From contig NZ_JAHLEF010000029.1 in assembly GCF_018861755.1 (NCBI RefSeq), forward strand, positions 1 through 61,469: 61,469 nucleotides of DNA. Direction: 5' to 3'. The translations under genes and the position numbers were made by a program. The DNA comes from Clostridium sp. CF012 (GTDB lineage Bacteria; Bacillota; Clostridia; Clostridiales; Clostridiaceae). Positions 1 through 8,282 of the stretch are shown here, piece by piece. The notes beneath the pieces are model-generated. The model saw only the letters and a list, made by a program, of their open reading frames with translations. It did not search any database and was not told the origin of the DNA. Positions within the stretch are counted from its first letter, which is position 1. Each line of letters opens with the position of its first letter.

Positions 1-192
1 ATATTGCAAATTTTCCGGTGTATATTTTAAAATATCTGCTACAACCTCTGTTAGTAGCTTGTATTCCTTTGTTTTAAATGTAATGTCTGTTGAATCTCTT
101 AAGATTAAGATTACATTTCCCCTCGAACTTCTTTGAACGAATGAATAAGCTTGTTGCTTAAAAATTATATCAATCGTTGGTAATTGGTTCAT
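1..192 (-). CDS. Phage tail sheath protein, N-terminal part (cut by window edge)
   Basis: The frame runs off the left edge, so only the first 64 residues are visible. They start MNQLPTIDIIF and continue with a short arginine/serine/glycine stretch and a hydrophobic ILIL strand. This resembles the start of XkdK-type (subtilisin-like) contractile tail sheath proteins. The ATG at 192 has an AGAAGG-type ribosome binding site just upstream. It follows the tail-terminator-like gene, which is the usual gene order, and would mean a contractile (myovirus) tail. The call rests on a short N-terminus. Confidence 0.6.
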   Translation of the reverse strand, partial: MNQLPTIDIIFKQQAYSFVQRSSRGNVILILRDSTDITFKTKEYKLLTEVVADILKYTPENLQY

Positions 193-207
193 ACTGTTAC
201 CTTCTTT

Positions 208-675
208 CTAATTTATTTTAGTGTTTACTTCTAATACTTCTAACATTTCTGTACCTTCTTCTTCTAACTGCTCTAACAAATACAATTCAGCAATCTTTAA
301 TATTAAATAACCATCTTTTTTATTAATATCAAAATCACACTCATGAATATGAATATAGGTTTCTTCATCAATTTTCAGATGACTAATAAAAATTGCACTT
401 AGCAGGTCCTGCATATCCATCAATTCAATTTTGCTATTCTTAATATTTTTACAAAAATAAAAGAGTCGCAATTCTAAATTACGCTCCCTGGCATTTGCTA
501 ACATTAAATTTGTTTTATTGTTCTGAAAATCTATATAAAATGAAGGCCTTGTTATTTTCTCAACTATGTCTGTACTAGCAAACTTTACATCCTTATAGGC
601 AGTATCTTTCAAGGCATTTGTTATCTGCGTTACAATAGCAAAATTGATTGTTTTAAGTGTTACAATACAAACCAC
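208..675 (-). CDS. Phage tail terminator family protein (DUF6838-like)
   Basis: A 155-residue alpha/beta protein lying between the HK97-gp10-like gene and the tail sheath, the place of tail-completion or tail-terminator proteins in Firmicute phages. It is acidic near the C-terminus. The only conventional start in the 5' part is a GTG at 675, but that codon lies inside the Shine-Dalgarno GGGAGGTGG. The codon correctly spaced (8 nt after GGAGG) is ATT at 666-664, giving an N-terminus reading (M)VTLKTINFAI that looks natural for the family. The likely start is therefore a non-standard ATT. The function call depends on position and general fold. Confidence 0.6.
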   Translation of the reverse strand: MVCIVTLKTINFAIVTQITNALKDTAYKDVKFASTDIVEKITRPSFYIDFQNNKTNLMLANARERNLELRLFYFCKNIKNSKIELMDMQDLLSAIFISHLKIDEETYIHIHECDFDINKKDGYLILKIAELYLLEQLEEEGTEMLEVLEVNTKIN

Positions 676-760
676 CTCCCAATGTATTTTTATAAACGCC
701 CTTATTTAAATATCTATATTTGCCACAATTTTTATATTAAAATAAAGAGTGTAAATATTA

Positions 761-1198
761 TTACATTTCTCGAATCATTTTATCGATAAAATCATCTATC
801 GACCTAGCATATCCGCCCTGAAATTGCTGTTCTGCTTTTTCAATGAAGTGATACCCTTCAACCCATGTTTCTGCACCAATTTTGTCCTTGAATCCACCTT
901 TATGAATAAATCCTACGTCAAATAAGTGCCCTAAAGGATGTGAACAATATGCCCTACAATGCATTTCTCCTGCGTACTTATAAGTTTTACCTGACTTTAT
1001 AGACTTTAATATTTCTTTTTCAGTTTCACCAGTGTCACCGATTCCAAAACTTTTAAAAGTGCTTTTTTGTACTTTGCTTAAGTCTGTTGCGCTTTTTTTA
1101 AGAAACTTTTTGCACTCTTTTGGCATTGTTCTACTAAGCCCTGCCATATCTCTCATGTAAGTGTCTAACTCACTTGTATCAAATCCTACGTTTGCCAC
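761..1198 (-). CDS. HK97 gp10-family head-tail/tail completion protein
   Basis: A 145-residue protein that starts MANVGFDTSELD and has the basic KKFLKKSATDL helix and the GHLFDVGF/HFIEKA elements typical of the HK97 gp10-like family. These proteins act at the head-tail junction or in tail tube completion. It is one base from the preceding connector gene (shared base at 1198), so the pair is translationally coupled. The length is normal for the family. Confidence 0.75.
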   Translation of the reverse strand: MANVGFDTSELDTYMRDMAGLSRTMPKECKKFLKKSATDLSKVQKSTFKSFGIGDTGETEKEILKSIKSGKTYKYAGEMHCRAYCSHPLGHLFDVGFIHKGGFKDKIGAETWVEGYHFIEKAEQQFQGGYARSIDDFIDKMIREM

Positions 1199-1533
1199 TA
1201 TTCCATCACCAGCTTTGTAAAGATCTCGATATATTCATTATTTTTAAAGTCTGGGTTCCAATAAATAAATTCATATTTTTGAGTTTTAAATATAAAAAAC
1301 ATATTAACTTTTATATCTTCTATAGACTTAGTTCTCACTGTAAATTTGTGGCTATGGTTTATTACCTCTGTAACTCCATTATTTCTTTGTGAAGCACTAG
1401 CGGGTAATATATTGCAGTATATAACTTCTTTTATTTTGCCTTCTTTTACATCCTGTTCTCCTAATTCATTTTCAAAAGGTACCATTCCCCACAATTCAGC
1501 CCTACAATTTAATTTATTTGTTATATTTTTCAT
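1198..1533 (-). CDS. Phage head-closure / head-tail joining protein
   Basis: A 111-residue beta-rich protein with the pattern of SPP1 gp16-like head closure proteins: an early RAELWG strand, SASQRNNGVTEV, then FTVRTKSIEDIK and a C-terminal EIFTKLV helix. The order connector, head closure, gp10-like, tail terminator is canonical for siphovirus- and myovirus-type phages. The start ATG has GAGGTGATAAT upstream. The assignment rests mainly on gene order and size. Confidence 0.65.
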   Translation of the reverse strand: MKNITNKLNCRAELWGMVPFENELGEQDVKEGKIKEVIYCNILPASASQRNNGVTEVINHSHKFTVRTKSIEDIKVNMFFIFKTQKYEFIYWNPDFKNNEYIEIFTKLVME

Positions 1534-1546
1534 ATTATCACCTCAT

Positions 1547-1822
1547 TTATATAAAATTAGATAATTTATCTAAAATGGTTGTGACAATTCTGTCTTGTTT
1601 TATACTTCCAGTAACTTCTGCACTTCTATTTTCATACATATCATTTATCAATTTATTTTGCAATAATTCCGCTAATTTTACAGCCTTTAAATCTGCTTTG
1701 TAAGCTACTCCCACGCAAGTTTCAATATAAATTGAAGATACTTCTATAAGTTCAATTACATAGTTATCATCACTATCAAAATCTATCCTTAAATATTGCT
1801 TTACACTTTCTAAATCTAACAC
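1547..1822 (-). CDS. Phage head-tail connector protein (gp6-like)
   Basis: A 91-residue helical protein beginning MLDLESVKQYLRID. This is the recognisable start of the gp6/YqbG-like head-tail adaptor family, where the helix is followed by an acidic loop (here DFDSDDN) and a helix with AYKADLKAVKLA. Such proteins form the ring under the portal. The gene follows the major capsid gene and precedes head closure, as expected. The ATG has a GAGGTGATC ribosome binding site. Confidence 0.75.
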   Translation of the reverse strand: MLDLESVKQYLRIDFDSDDNYVIELIEVSSIYIETCVGVAYKADLKAVKLAELLQNKLINDMYENRSAEVTGSIKQDRIVTTILDKLSNFI

Positions 1823-1879
1823 ATGATCACCTCATTTTTAAATAAAAGAGGTGGAATATACCCCCCTCTTTTAAAATAC

Positions 1880-3019
1880 TTATATTGTGAATTCAATTTT
1901 CTTGATACTTCTAACTGACCCTTTAACAACTGCAAATCTTTCTAGTATTCTTACTTTTACAGTGTCTGTAGTGAATCCAGCTTCAACTGACCTTGCGATT
2001 GTTACAGCTTTCCTATCCATAAACTTAACTGCTTCTTTGAAGTTCAATACATAATAAACCGCTTTTAAAGCTGTTGCTGGTAATAAAGTATCATCCACAA
2101 CTATTAATTCCTTGCCATTGAAGTAATACTTTCCACCTATTTCTGTAACTAAATCAAGACTTCTTTTGTTTACATCTTTCATATTTTTAAGAAGTACATA
2201 TCCTGCTACATTTGTAAGACAAGCTAGCCCGGCTCTTACACTTGGTAAAGCACCATCCATTGTTTTAGTTACATCTTCATAGTTTATCGCTCCAGTTACT
2301 ACTGCTGCATTATCCTTTACTATTTTAAGTATCTTAGTATTTTCAGCGACCATGACTATTTCAGTAAAGTTCTTTTTAACTAATCCTTCAATTTCAATTT
2401 CTGCATCATCAAGCAATTCAGATGTTAAAGTTTGGATTAATCCATGTTTTGCGCACTTAAAAGGTAAATCTGTAGTTACTAATGTTCCATCGATGATATT
2501 GTCGCCTTCTACAACCTCTGGTAATGTATTTTGGTCTAGATCTACAACTGGGATTGTACCCTCATTTTTTGTAACTGGGATTATATCACAGTATTCTTTT
2601 ACAGACCCAAAACCTTTTTTGATTTCTTGTAATTGGTTTATAAATTGTTTTGGAATTACTGCTGCATTGTCTACAGATTTTATAGTTGCTCTTTCTTCTG
2701 TAGTCATTTCAGTTCCCATGATACTTTTAACAACTGCTCTCATTTCTCCAGCTTCATCAACTTCGGTTTTTTTATCTTTCTTTTTACCCTTCTGTGCTTC
2801 AAGTGACCTTTTTTCTTCGGCTTCAATTTCTTCCATCAAAACAATCTTCTTTTGAAGATTTCTAACCTCAACCATTTTCGTTTCTGCTGCTGTCACATCT
2901 GTAACTAGTAATGTTCTTGTTTCTGTTTGCAATGTCACTAATGCAGCTCTTAATTCCACAACTGTTTCAGTTTGTAATGACCTAATCTCTAAAATTCTTT
3001 TTATTGATTTCTTATTCAT
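1880..3019 (-). CDS. Phage major capsid protein, HK97 family
   Basis: A 379-residue protein. Residues 1-110 are a charged, coiled-coil delta/scaffold region (many K, E, Q). The HK97 fold follows: VPKQFINQLQEIKK-type N-arm, the spine helix, and P-domain sequences such as LLDDAEIEIEGLVKK and the FKEAVKFMDRKAVTI strand near the end. The delta domain is normally cut off by the protease encoded just upstream. The gene is separated from the protease gene by a terminator-like hairpin, which is unusual for genes needed in the opposite stoichiometry. Confidence 0.9.
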   Translation of the reverse strand: MNKKSIKRILEIRSLQTETVVELRAALVTLQTETRTLLVTDVTAAETKMVEVRNLQKKIVLMEEIEAEEKRSLEAQKGKKKDKKTEVDEAGEMRAVVKSIMGTEMTTEERATIKSVDNAAVIPKQFINQLQEIKKGFGSVKEYCDIIPVTKNEGTIPVVDLDQNTLPEVVEGDNIIDGTLVTTDLPFKCAKHGLIQTLTSELLDDAEIEIEGLVKKNFTEIVMVAENTKILKIVKDNAAVVTGAINYEDVTKTMDGALPSVRAGLACLTNVAGYVLLKNMKDVNKRSLDLVTEIGGKYYFNGKELIVVDDTLLPATALKAVYYVLNFKEAVKFMDRKAVTIARSVEAGFTTDTVKVRILERFAVVKGSVRSIKKIEFTI

Positions 3020-3063
3020 ATTTTTGCCTACCTTTATAATTTATTTTTTTCATTTTTGAACAT

Positions 3064-3100
3064 AAAAAAAGAACTTCGCTTATCATCTCAGCAAAATTCT
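3064..3100 (-). terminator. Terminator-like hairpin between protease and capsid genes
   Basis: On the minus strand an 11-bp stem (3100-3090 with 3080-3070, two G-U wobbles) with a 9-nt loop is followed by seven T. It overlaps the TAG stop of the prohead protease gene. It would reduce read-through from protease into capsid, unless the capsid gene has its own promoter or an antiterminator works in the late operon. Confidence 0.65.
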
Positions 3101-3701
3101 ATAATTCTAATTCTATTAATATTCTTTTTCTAGTTTTTTCTTCTTCTGTTAATTCTCTTTTTTCTTCCTTAGCATGATTTATAAGTTCAATTTCATCTTT
3201 TATAAATCTTTCTTCCGTCATTATTTCCTTATTATCTCTACTTTCTACACTAGTGCCAACATAGGCTGGTATTCTAGTATTGTCTAACAAAGAAACCTCT
3301 TTCAAGTCTATTTCTTCCAAAAATCTTCTTGAAGTTTTTCCTTCGGCATTTTCCCAACTGTCTTTAATATTGTTGAATCCAAAACTCCAACCGACTAGCT
3401 TATTATCTTTAGCTTTTTGGATAACTTCTGCATCTGCGGACCTTACTTCTGCATATAATCCTATATTGTCTTCCCTAAGTGTTAAATTTCCCTCTTTTGT
3501 TCCACCTAGTTTTCTATTCCAATCATGGTTCAATAATAGGCTTATGTCTTTACCGCTTTTTAATGCCCTAGTCCATGTACCCGTTTTTACCTGTTCAACA
3601 AACTTCCCTTGTGGACTTGGCATCTCCCTACTATCTCTTTCTACTGTATTAATATAGCCCTTTATGACTACCTCATTTTCTCTTACTTCTATGTTTATCA
3701 C
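3099..3701 (-). CDS. Prohead (HK97-type, U35) maturation protease
   Basis: A 200-residue protein with the hallmarks of HK97 prohead proteases: the catalytic His in LLLNHDWNRKLGG (residues about 55-67), the Ser in LVGWSFGF (about 101-108), and the conserved strand KEVSLLDNTRIPAY. It matures the capsid by removing the delta domain. The charged C-terminal tail (about 155-200) is typical of a self-cleaved scaffold part. It lies 2 nt after the portal gene. Confidence 0.88.
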   Translation of the reverse strand: MINIEVRENEVVIKGYINTVERDSREMPSPQGKFVEQVKTGTWTRALKSGKDISLLLNHDWNRKLGGTKEGNLTLREDNIGLYAEVRSADAEVIQKAKDNKLVGWSFGFNNIKDSWENAEGKTSRRFLEEIDLKEVSLLDNTRIPAYVGTSVESRDNKEIMTEERFIKDEIELINHAKEEKRELTEEEKTRKRILIELEL

Positions 3702-3703
3702 TC

Positions 3704-4888
3704 TTATTCACCCCCTTTCACTGGATTTTTATTTGCCCATGATGCTCCACCTTCCATAAGTTGTTTAATACTTATTTGTCCTGAAGGCATAAATATTTCA
3801 TCGCCATACTGTGTCCTTGGCACTCCTAGCTTTTCTCTTGCTTCATTTGCAGTAAGCACTCCTTTATTTACATACATAGTTAATACATCAGCTTGTGCTT
3901 TTGCATCTAATCTAAGTAAAATATCAATATTGAACCTTATTCTGTAACCTTTAGCACGTTCTTCCCTTGTTAATAATTTATAGTCCATTTCTTTTTCAAT
4001 CTGTGTTATTATAACTGACAAATTATCTGACCATAACTTAATGTTATCCTGTTCTTCACTAATGGCGGTTTCTCTTAAAATGCCTAACTTTGACAAAGGC
4101 ACTTGCATCGATGTTGCTATTTCTTCTTTGCTCAATCGCCTTAATTCTGCAAATTGCATATCGGTTAATTTTAAATCCAAAGGCTGTGCAGTAAATCCAG
4201 CAGGCAAGGTAAATATTTTGCCGTTGAATGAATAAATTCTATTAAATTTTTCTTGTATTTTCTTCAATTCACTTTCATCTTTTATGTCTGAAGTAAGTTG
4301 AATTACAAGTTTTGAACTCATTCCATTGCTAAAAATATCATTTAAATGTTTTTGGCTTTTTATAGAGGTATCTAGTGTTTGCCCTACTATACTTGTAGTT
4401 GCTTTTGTGTTAATCCCGTCTAATGTAAAATCCTTGTAAACTATCACATCTTTATCAAATACACTTCCAGTTTCACCGCCAACACTTTCGTAGTCCCATA
4501 GCACTTTGTTATTCATGGCACCACTTATAATGCCTGTTGTATCAACCGTAACTCCCGTCAACTTAACAGGATACAATCCTATCACATCATTAAAATTACG
4601 TTGTATGACAAGCCCCGCCCTACCGTAATGTTTACCTATTGCAATAAATGTTTTTACTGCATCCAAGGAGCTCATATAGTCATTAAATCTTAAATTTAAA
4701 AGTTCAAAAAGTGGGTGGCTTTCTGCTACGAATTCACCTTCTTTGGTTTTTTGCTTAACTTGTATATCACACTTTGCGACACTTTCAGATATTATTTTTA
4801 TACAGCTGAAATAGGTACTTTCTTTTAAATCACTTCTATCCGTATCGTACCCCTGGTTATATAATTCTTCCCAAGTATATTTACTCAA
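3704..4888 (-). CDS. Phage portal protein, HK97 family
   Basis: A portal protein (394 residues from the TTG at 4888) with the family features: early ESTYFSCIKIISESVAKCDI, the crown/stem region with DLKLTDMQFAELRRLSKEEIA and the typical VPLSKLGI, and TANEAREKLGVP near the end. The TTG at 4888 has no ribosome binding site. In the same frame the coding sequence extends upstream to 4942, where AAGGAGGTGA is followed 9 nt later by ACG AGC ATA TTA GAT TTT, i.e. (M)SILDFFKR, which is the usual start of HK97 portals. The true start is therefore probably ACG at 4942. Confidence 0.9.
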   Translation of the reverse strand: MSKYTWEELYNQGYDTDRSDLKESTYFSCIKIISESVAKCDIQVKQKTKEGEFVAESHPLFELLNLRFNDYMSSLDAVKTFIAIGKHYGRAGLVIQRNFNDVIGLYPVKLTGVTVDTTGIISGAMNNKVLWDYESVGGETGSVFDKDVIVYKDFTLDGINTKATTSIVGQTLDTSIKSQKHLNDIFSNGMSSKLVIQLTSDIKDESELKKIQEKFNRIYSFNGKIFTLPAGFTAQPLDLKLTDMQFAELRRLSKEEIATSMQVPLSKLGILRETAISEEQDNIKLWSDNLSVIITQIEKEMDYKLLTREERAKGYRIRFNIDILLRLDAKAQADVLTMYVNKGVLTANEAREKLGVPRTQYGDEIFMPSGQISIKQLMEGGASWANKNPVKGGE

Positions 4889-4956
4889 ATCTGCGGTTAA
4901 ATCTCTTTTTTCAGTTCTTTTAAAAAAATCTAATATGCTCGTTTTTTCTCACCTCC

Positions 4957-6684
4957 TTACCAATCCATTTTATCGAGTTCAGAAACTGCGTCATAGCTTT
5001 TAGCTTCGCAACGCATAACAAACTTATGGCAATCTGTCCATGCAGCAATTGGATCTATTCTTTTAAATCTACTATTTTTATCTAGCATTACTTTTCCTTT
5101 AACCGGCTTTGTAATTTCTGCATTATTCATGGCCCATACAAGCAACTCATCATTTTTGTTATATAATAGATTACAAGCTTCAGCTTCGTATTTTATATCC
5201 ATAACAGAATCATTCAAACTCTTAGAGTTTTGGTATACGTCCAAGCAATCTGCAATTTCTTCTAAGTCAGCAAGAAATGCACTTGCATTTGCTTCATCAT
5301 AATAAATCATATCAACTTCTAGTTCATATTTTTTTATAGTATTTTTAATATACTTCAATACTTCTTTGTAGTCTGTTTTAATACCTTGTGCTCTAGTTGT
5401 AGAGGTTAGTAATTTCTTTGTAATCCATAGTCCGTAGGGTGCATTATCCGTTAACTTATGTTCTTCAACTCTTAGCGCTGGGATAAAACTATGTTGGTGC
5501 ACAAAGTATTTCTTTTCTTCACCTTCTAAAAAAGTAAATTCAAAAATTAATGAAGTCAAGTCTCCACCACTGGACAAATCTAGCCCTATACTACACATAC
5601 GACCTCTAAAATCTTCTAAGGTTAAATCGCACGCACATTTTCTAAAGTGCTTCATGTTCATGAATTTCACATCAGTGTACTCTACCCACATATTTAAATG
5701 CTTTGTAAGAAAATTATTTAATTGAACCCCACCCATTTTTTTAGCTTCACGGTAACTATTTTCAAGCACTTTTATTTTGTTGCCTGTTACATCATATTGC
5801 AATGCTGGCTTGGCTTTATACCAATTATTTATATCTTCTATATCATCCTCTTCATCTAATTCAGATATAAATATAAAATATTCCTCATTAATTTCCTTAC
5901 CTTCTAAAATGTCTTTACAATATCTATATTTTTTATGACAAAATCCATCTATTGTAAATCCCGCAGTTGTTATAGAGTTTAATAGCGTTTCATCCAAATC
6001 GGCTTGACCATCTTTAACTAAATTATATAAATCGCCCTTAGCGTGGTTGTGAAGTTCATCAGCACTAGCGAAAATAGTTCTAAATCCATCCATTGCCTTA
6101 GCATTTTTACTGATTGCCCTTATTAAATTCCCACTATTCAAACATTCTATTTCACTTTTGTATTCCTTAATATTAAATAAATCTTGTAAGTCTTGGTCAG
6201 ATTCTATAAACTTTGTAGCTTCTGTATAAACAATTTTTGCTTGGTTTAAATCTACTGCAAAAAGTAAAATAAGCCCCTTTTTATATGGGACAAAATTACC
6301 AAAATAAGTTGTAAGTACACCACTTAGTAAACTCTTACCCTGTTGCCTCGCTACTTGTATATAACTTTCTCTAAATCTTCTAAACCCTGTTTCTTTGCTT
6401 ACCCAACCCATTAGTGATCCTAGTATAAAATCTTGAAATGGATATAAATTTAATGGTTTTTCTTTTGAACCTTCTATAAGTATTAATGATTCTGAATATT
6501 GTATAATATCATTAGCTTTAGATATATCAAAAGTGTATTTATAAGGTGCTAGTTTGCTATTTTCTAAATCTCTTATGTGTCTTTCACAGCTCATTTTAAC
6601 ACTTGCGCCAGCAATTATTTCACCGTTTAAAACCTTATTGCAATAGTCTAATACTCTATCCATTTCTAGATCCAAACTTATCAA
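4957..6684 (-). CDS. Phage terminase large subunit
   Basis: 575 residues with the packaging ATPase motifs: Walker A VARQQGKS at about 111-118, the Walker B/catalytic ASADEL region at about 205-212, and the RNase-H-like nuclease aspartate in SIGLDLSSGGD at about 366-376. The family is the P27/YvdN-like HK97 type. It overlaps the small subunit by 29 nt and precedes the portal. It translocates DNA into the prohead and cuts it. Confidence 0.92.
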   Translation of the reverse strand: MISLDLEMDRVLDYCNKVLNGEIIAGASVKMSCERHIRDLENSKLAPYKYTFDISKANDIIQYSESLILIEGSKEKPLNLYPFQDFILGSLMGWVSKETGFRRFRESYIQVARQQGKSLLSGVLTTYFGNFVPYKKGLILLFAVDLNQAKIVYTEATKFIESDQDLQDLFNIKEYKSEIECLNSGNLIRAISKNAKAMDGFRTIFASADELHNHAKGDLYNLVKDGQADLDETLLNSITTAGFTIDGFCHKKYRYCKDILEGKEINEEYFIFISELDEEDDIEDINNWYKAKPALQYDVTGNKIKVLENSYREAKKMGGVQLNNFLTKHLNMWVEYTDVKFMNMKHFRKCACDLTLEDFRGRMCSIGLDLSSGGDLTSLIFEFTFLEGEEKKYFVHQHSFIPALRVEEHKLTDNAPYGLWITKKLLTSTTRAQGIKTDYKEVLKYIKNTIKKYELEVDMIYYDEANASAFLADLEEIADCLDVYQNSKSLNDSVMDIKYEAEACNLLYNKNDELLVWAMNNAEITKPVKGKVMLDKNSRFKRIDPIAAWTDCHKFVMRCEAKSYDAVSELDKMDW

Positions 6685-7228
6685 ATTTATTTGTTGGTTT
6701 TTCTTCTGGGGCCTTTGGTATGTTTTTTACTTTTGCTAAAGGATTAAGAAAGGATCTATCCTCCATCTTTATTAATAAGTCCATTTTTTTATTAATCGCA
6801 GTATCTATTTTTAGAATAGCTTCTGTAGAAACCATATCTTTAAGTTGCTTTTGAATTCTAAAATCAAATTCGTCACTGTTTTCAATGTAATCTATAAGAT
6901 CATCACAGTTTTCACTAATATGATTAATTCTTTTCTTCCTTTCTAATAATTCAATATATTCACTGAAGGCCATACAATATCTAGCCAAGAATGTTATATC
7001 CCCACTAGAAATAATTTTTGTATCTTTATAAAGTTTTATTATTTCTTTCCATTTTATATAAGCATTAATATTTTCTTTAATATAGCTAGGGCATTTTATA
7101 GTACTACTTCCTATTTGCATTTCACTTTCTTTTCTATGCTTAATTTCTGCTTTTGTTAAATGACTAGGATTACCTTCAGCTATGTGAAGGTTAATAGATT
7201 TTCCGTTTCTTCCTGCCATAACTGACAT
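6656..7228 (-). CDS. Phage terminase small subunit, P27 family
   Basis: 190 residues with the P27-family opening NLHIAEGNPSHLTKAEI, the WKEIIKLYKD helix, the CMAFSEY helix and a C-terminal NPLAKVKNIPKAPEE tail. The small subunit recognises the packaging site and regulates the large subunit. The start has the site AAAGGAGATG. The gap upstream, shared with the HNH gene, probably carries the cos region. Confidence 0.87.
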   Translation of the reverse strand: MSVMAGRNGKSINLHIAEGNPSHLTKAEIKHRKESEMQIGSSTIKCPSYIKENINAYIKWKEIIKLYKDTKIISSGDITFLARYCMAFSEYIELLERKKRINHISENCDDLIDYIENSDEFDFRIQKQLKDMVSTEAILKIDTAINKKMDLLIKMEDRSFLNPLAKVKNIPKAPEEKPTNKFDKFGSRNG

Positions 7229-7382
7229 CTCCTTTCATTAAAAATCAATGTTCGTAAAAAATCAAAAAGCCTCTTTTTTGTTATCTGAACCTTCCATTTC
7301 CCGAGTTTTTGCGTGAAAACAGAGGATAGTCGGTGAATGGCAATTACCTAAAAACTTTCGACCATCCCCCCGGGGTTCAAAA
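7229..7382. other. Candidate packaging (cos) region between HNH and terS
   Basis: A 154-bp non-coding stretch. It holds a GC-rich palindrome CCCCGGGG near 7367-7374, unusual in this AT-rich DNA, and a dense set of short inverted elements. In HK97-type phages that carry an HNH endonuclease next to the terminase, cos lies in this gap. The assignment is inferred from context only; no cleavage site can be read. Confidence 0.3.
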
Positions 7383-7820
7383 CTAAATTTCAAACTCCTC
7401 TTCGTACCTCTCAATCAACTCTCTCAATAACTTTTGCATATCATCCTTGCTCTTATCACTTCGGTTATATTCTATATGTACTAGATCATGTGACTCTCGG
7501 CTTAGATATATTAGATTGTCCAACTCATAACACTTTGTTAAGTCATCTTCTAACGGTACTATATGATGTGCTAGGCTACCATACTCAACTCTGCTATTAA
7601 TATAGTAACTGTATATATCTAATCCATTAAACTTACTGCAACACTGCGCACGCAGTATGTGCCATGTCTTAGTACCATATATATTAGCGTGCTTCCTTAC
7701 CGTCTTATCATAGTGCCTATTTTCTTCCCTCTTATCCTTGGCACTGATGTTAGTACATTCATCACACATCTTAGTAGTGTATGGTATCTTCTTATTGCAT
7801 CTGCATAGCTTATATAGCAT
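7383..7820 (-). CDS. HNH endonuclease (packaging-associated)
   Basis: 145 residues. The N-terminus has zinc-ribbon-like cysteines (CRC near residue 6-8, then CDEC at about 19-22). The HNH core is AHHIVPLEDD (about 89-98), then the Asn in ELDNLIYLSRESHDLVH (about 103-120). HNH proteins next to terminase are components of DNA packaging in many HK97-like phages, where they help cleave cos. The start is preceded by AGGTGAG. Confidence 0.88.
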   Translation of the reverse strand: MLYKLCRCNKKIPYTTKMCDECTNISAKDKREENRHYDKTVRKHANIYGTKTWHILRAQCCSKFNGLDIYSYYINSRVEYGSLAHHIVPLEDDLTKCYELDNLIYLSRESHDLVHIEYNRSDKSKDDMQKLLRELIERYEEEFEI

Positions 7821-7844
7821 AAACTCACCTGCTCCACTGCATAA

Positions 7845-7870
7845 AAAATGAGCCCCATTAAGAGCTCATT
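7845..7870 (-). terminator. Rho-independent terminator upstream of the packaging genes
   Basis: On the minus strand a 9-bp stem (AATGAGCTC with GGGCTCATT, one G-U pair) with loop TTAATG is followed by six T. It ends transcripts from the 47-codon gene and so separates the early/regulatory part from HNH and the terminase genes, which then need their own promoter or antitermination. Confidence 0.7.
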
Positions 7871-7873
7871 CTT

Positions 7874-8017
7874 TTAGATTTTAATTTTAGTTTCATTCCT
7901 TAGTGTAGTTATAAACTCGGCTATGCTCTCAGCTATTTCTTTATTACTTGCTCCTAAGTACACTTGACCTTTATTGATAAGTGCTATTAATATATCTCTA
8001 ATGTATTCATCTGACAT
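7874..8017 (-). CDS. Small phage protein, 47 residues, unknown
   Basis: Reads MSDEYIRDILIALINKGQ and ends LRNETKIKI, 47 residues, one amphipathic helix rich in I, A and E. The ATG at 8017 has a GAGGGG element at suitable distance. It lies between a 265-bp control region and a terminator, as a single-gene unit. No family is recognised. Confidence 0.6.
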   Translation of the reverse strand: MSDEYIRDILIALINKGQVYLGASNKEIAESIAEFITTLRNETKIKI

Positions 8018-8282
8018 TCTAACATCCCCTCTCGTGAAATATTATCCCATGTATATATGTTTTTTATTATAATGTTTTTATCTATGAAAACACTGATAAA
8101 CGCACGAATATTAACTAAAAGCATTACAATATCGTTCGTATTTTGTATGTGGAGTTTGACATATCTATATATTCTGTAAAACTATCACTAGATTTTTCCT
8201 TCTTAATATACGCGTTTATTTTTGGTTTTTAATTTTACGTTGACATTTTAAGTCAAACTAATAGCTAAAAAAATATAATTAA
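8018..8282 (-). promoter_or_regulatory. 265-bp gene-free control region upstream of late genes
   Basis: No ORF is supported here. It has a perfect dyad TTGAC-N7-GTCAA at 8240-8256 and a TATAAT at 8071-8066 on the minus strand that could serve the 47-residue gene. Its position between the recombinase and the late genes fits a regulated promoter or operator region. The individual elements are candidates only. Confidence 0.35.

Noticed and set aside
2352-2855. 167-codon plus-strand ORF over the capsid gene
   Set aside because: Antisense shadow of the capsid coding region; low-complexity Ser/Ile-rich translation, no ribosome binding site.
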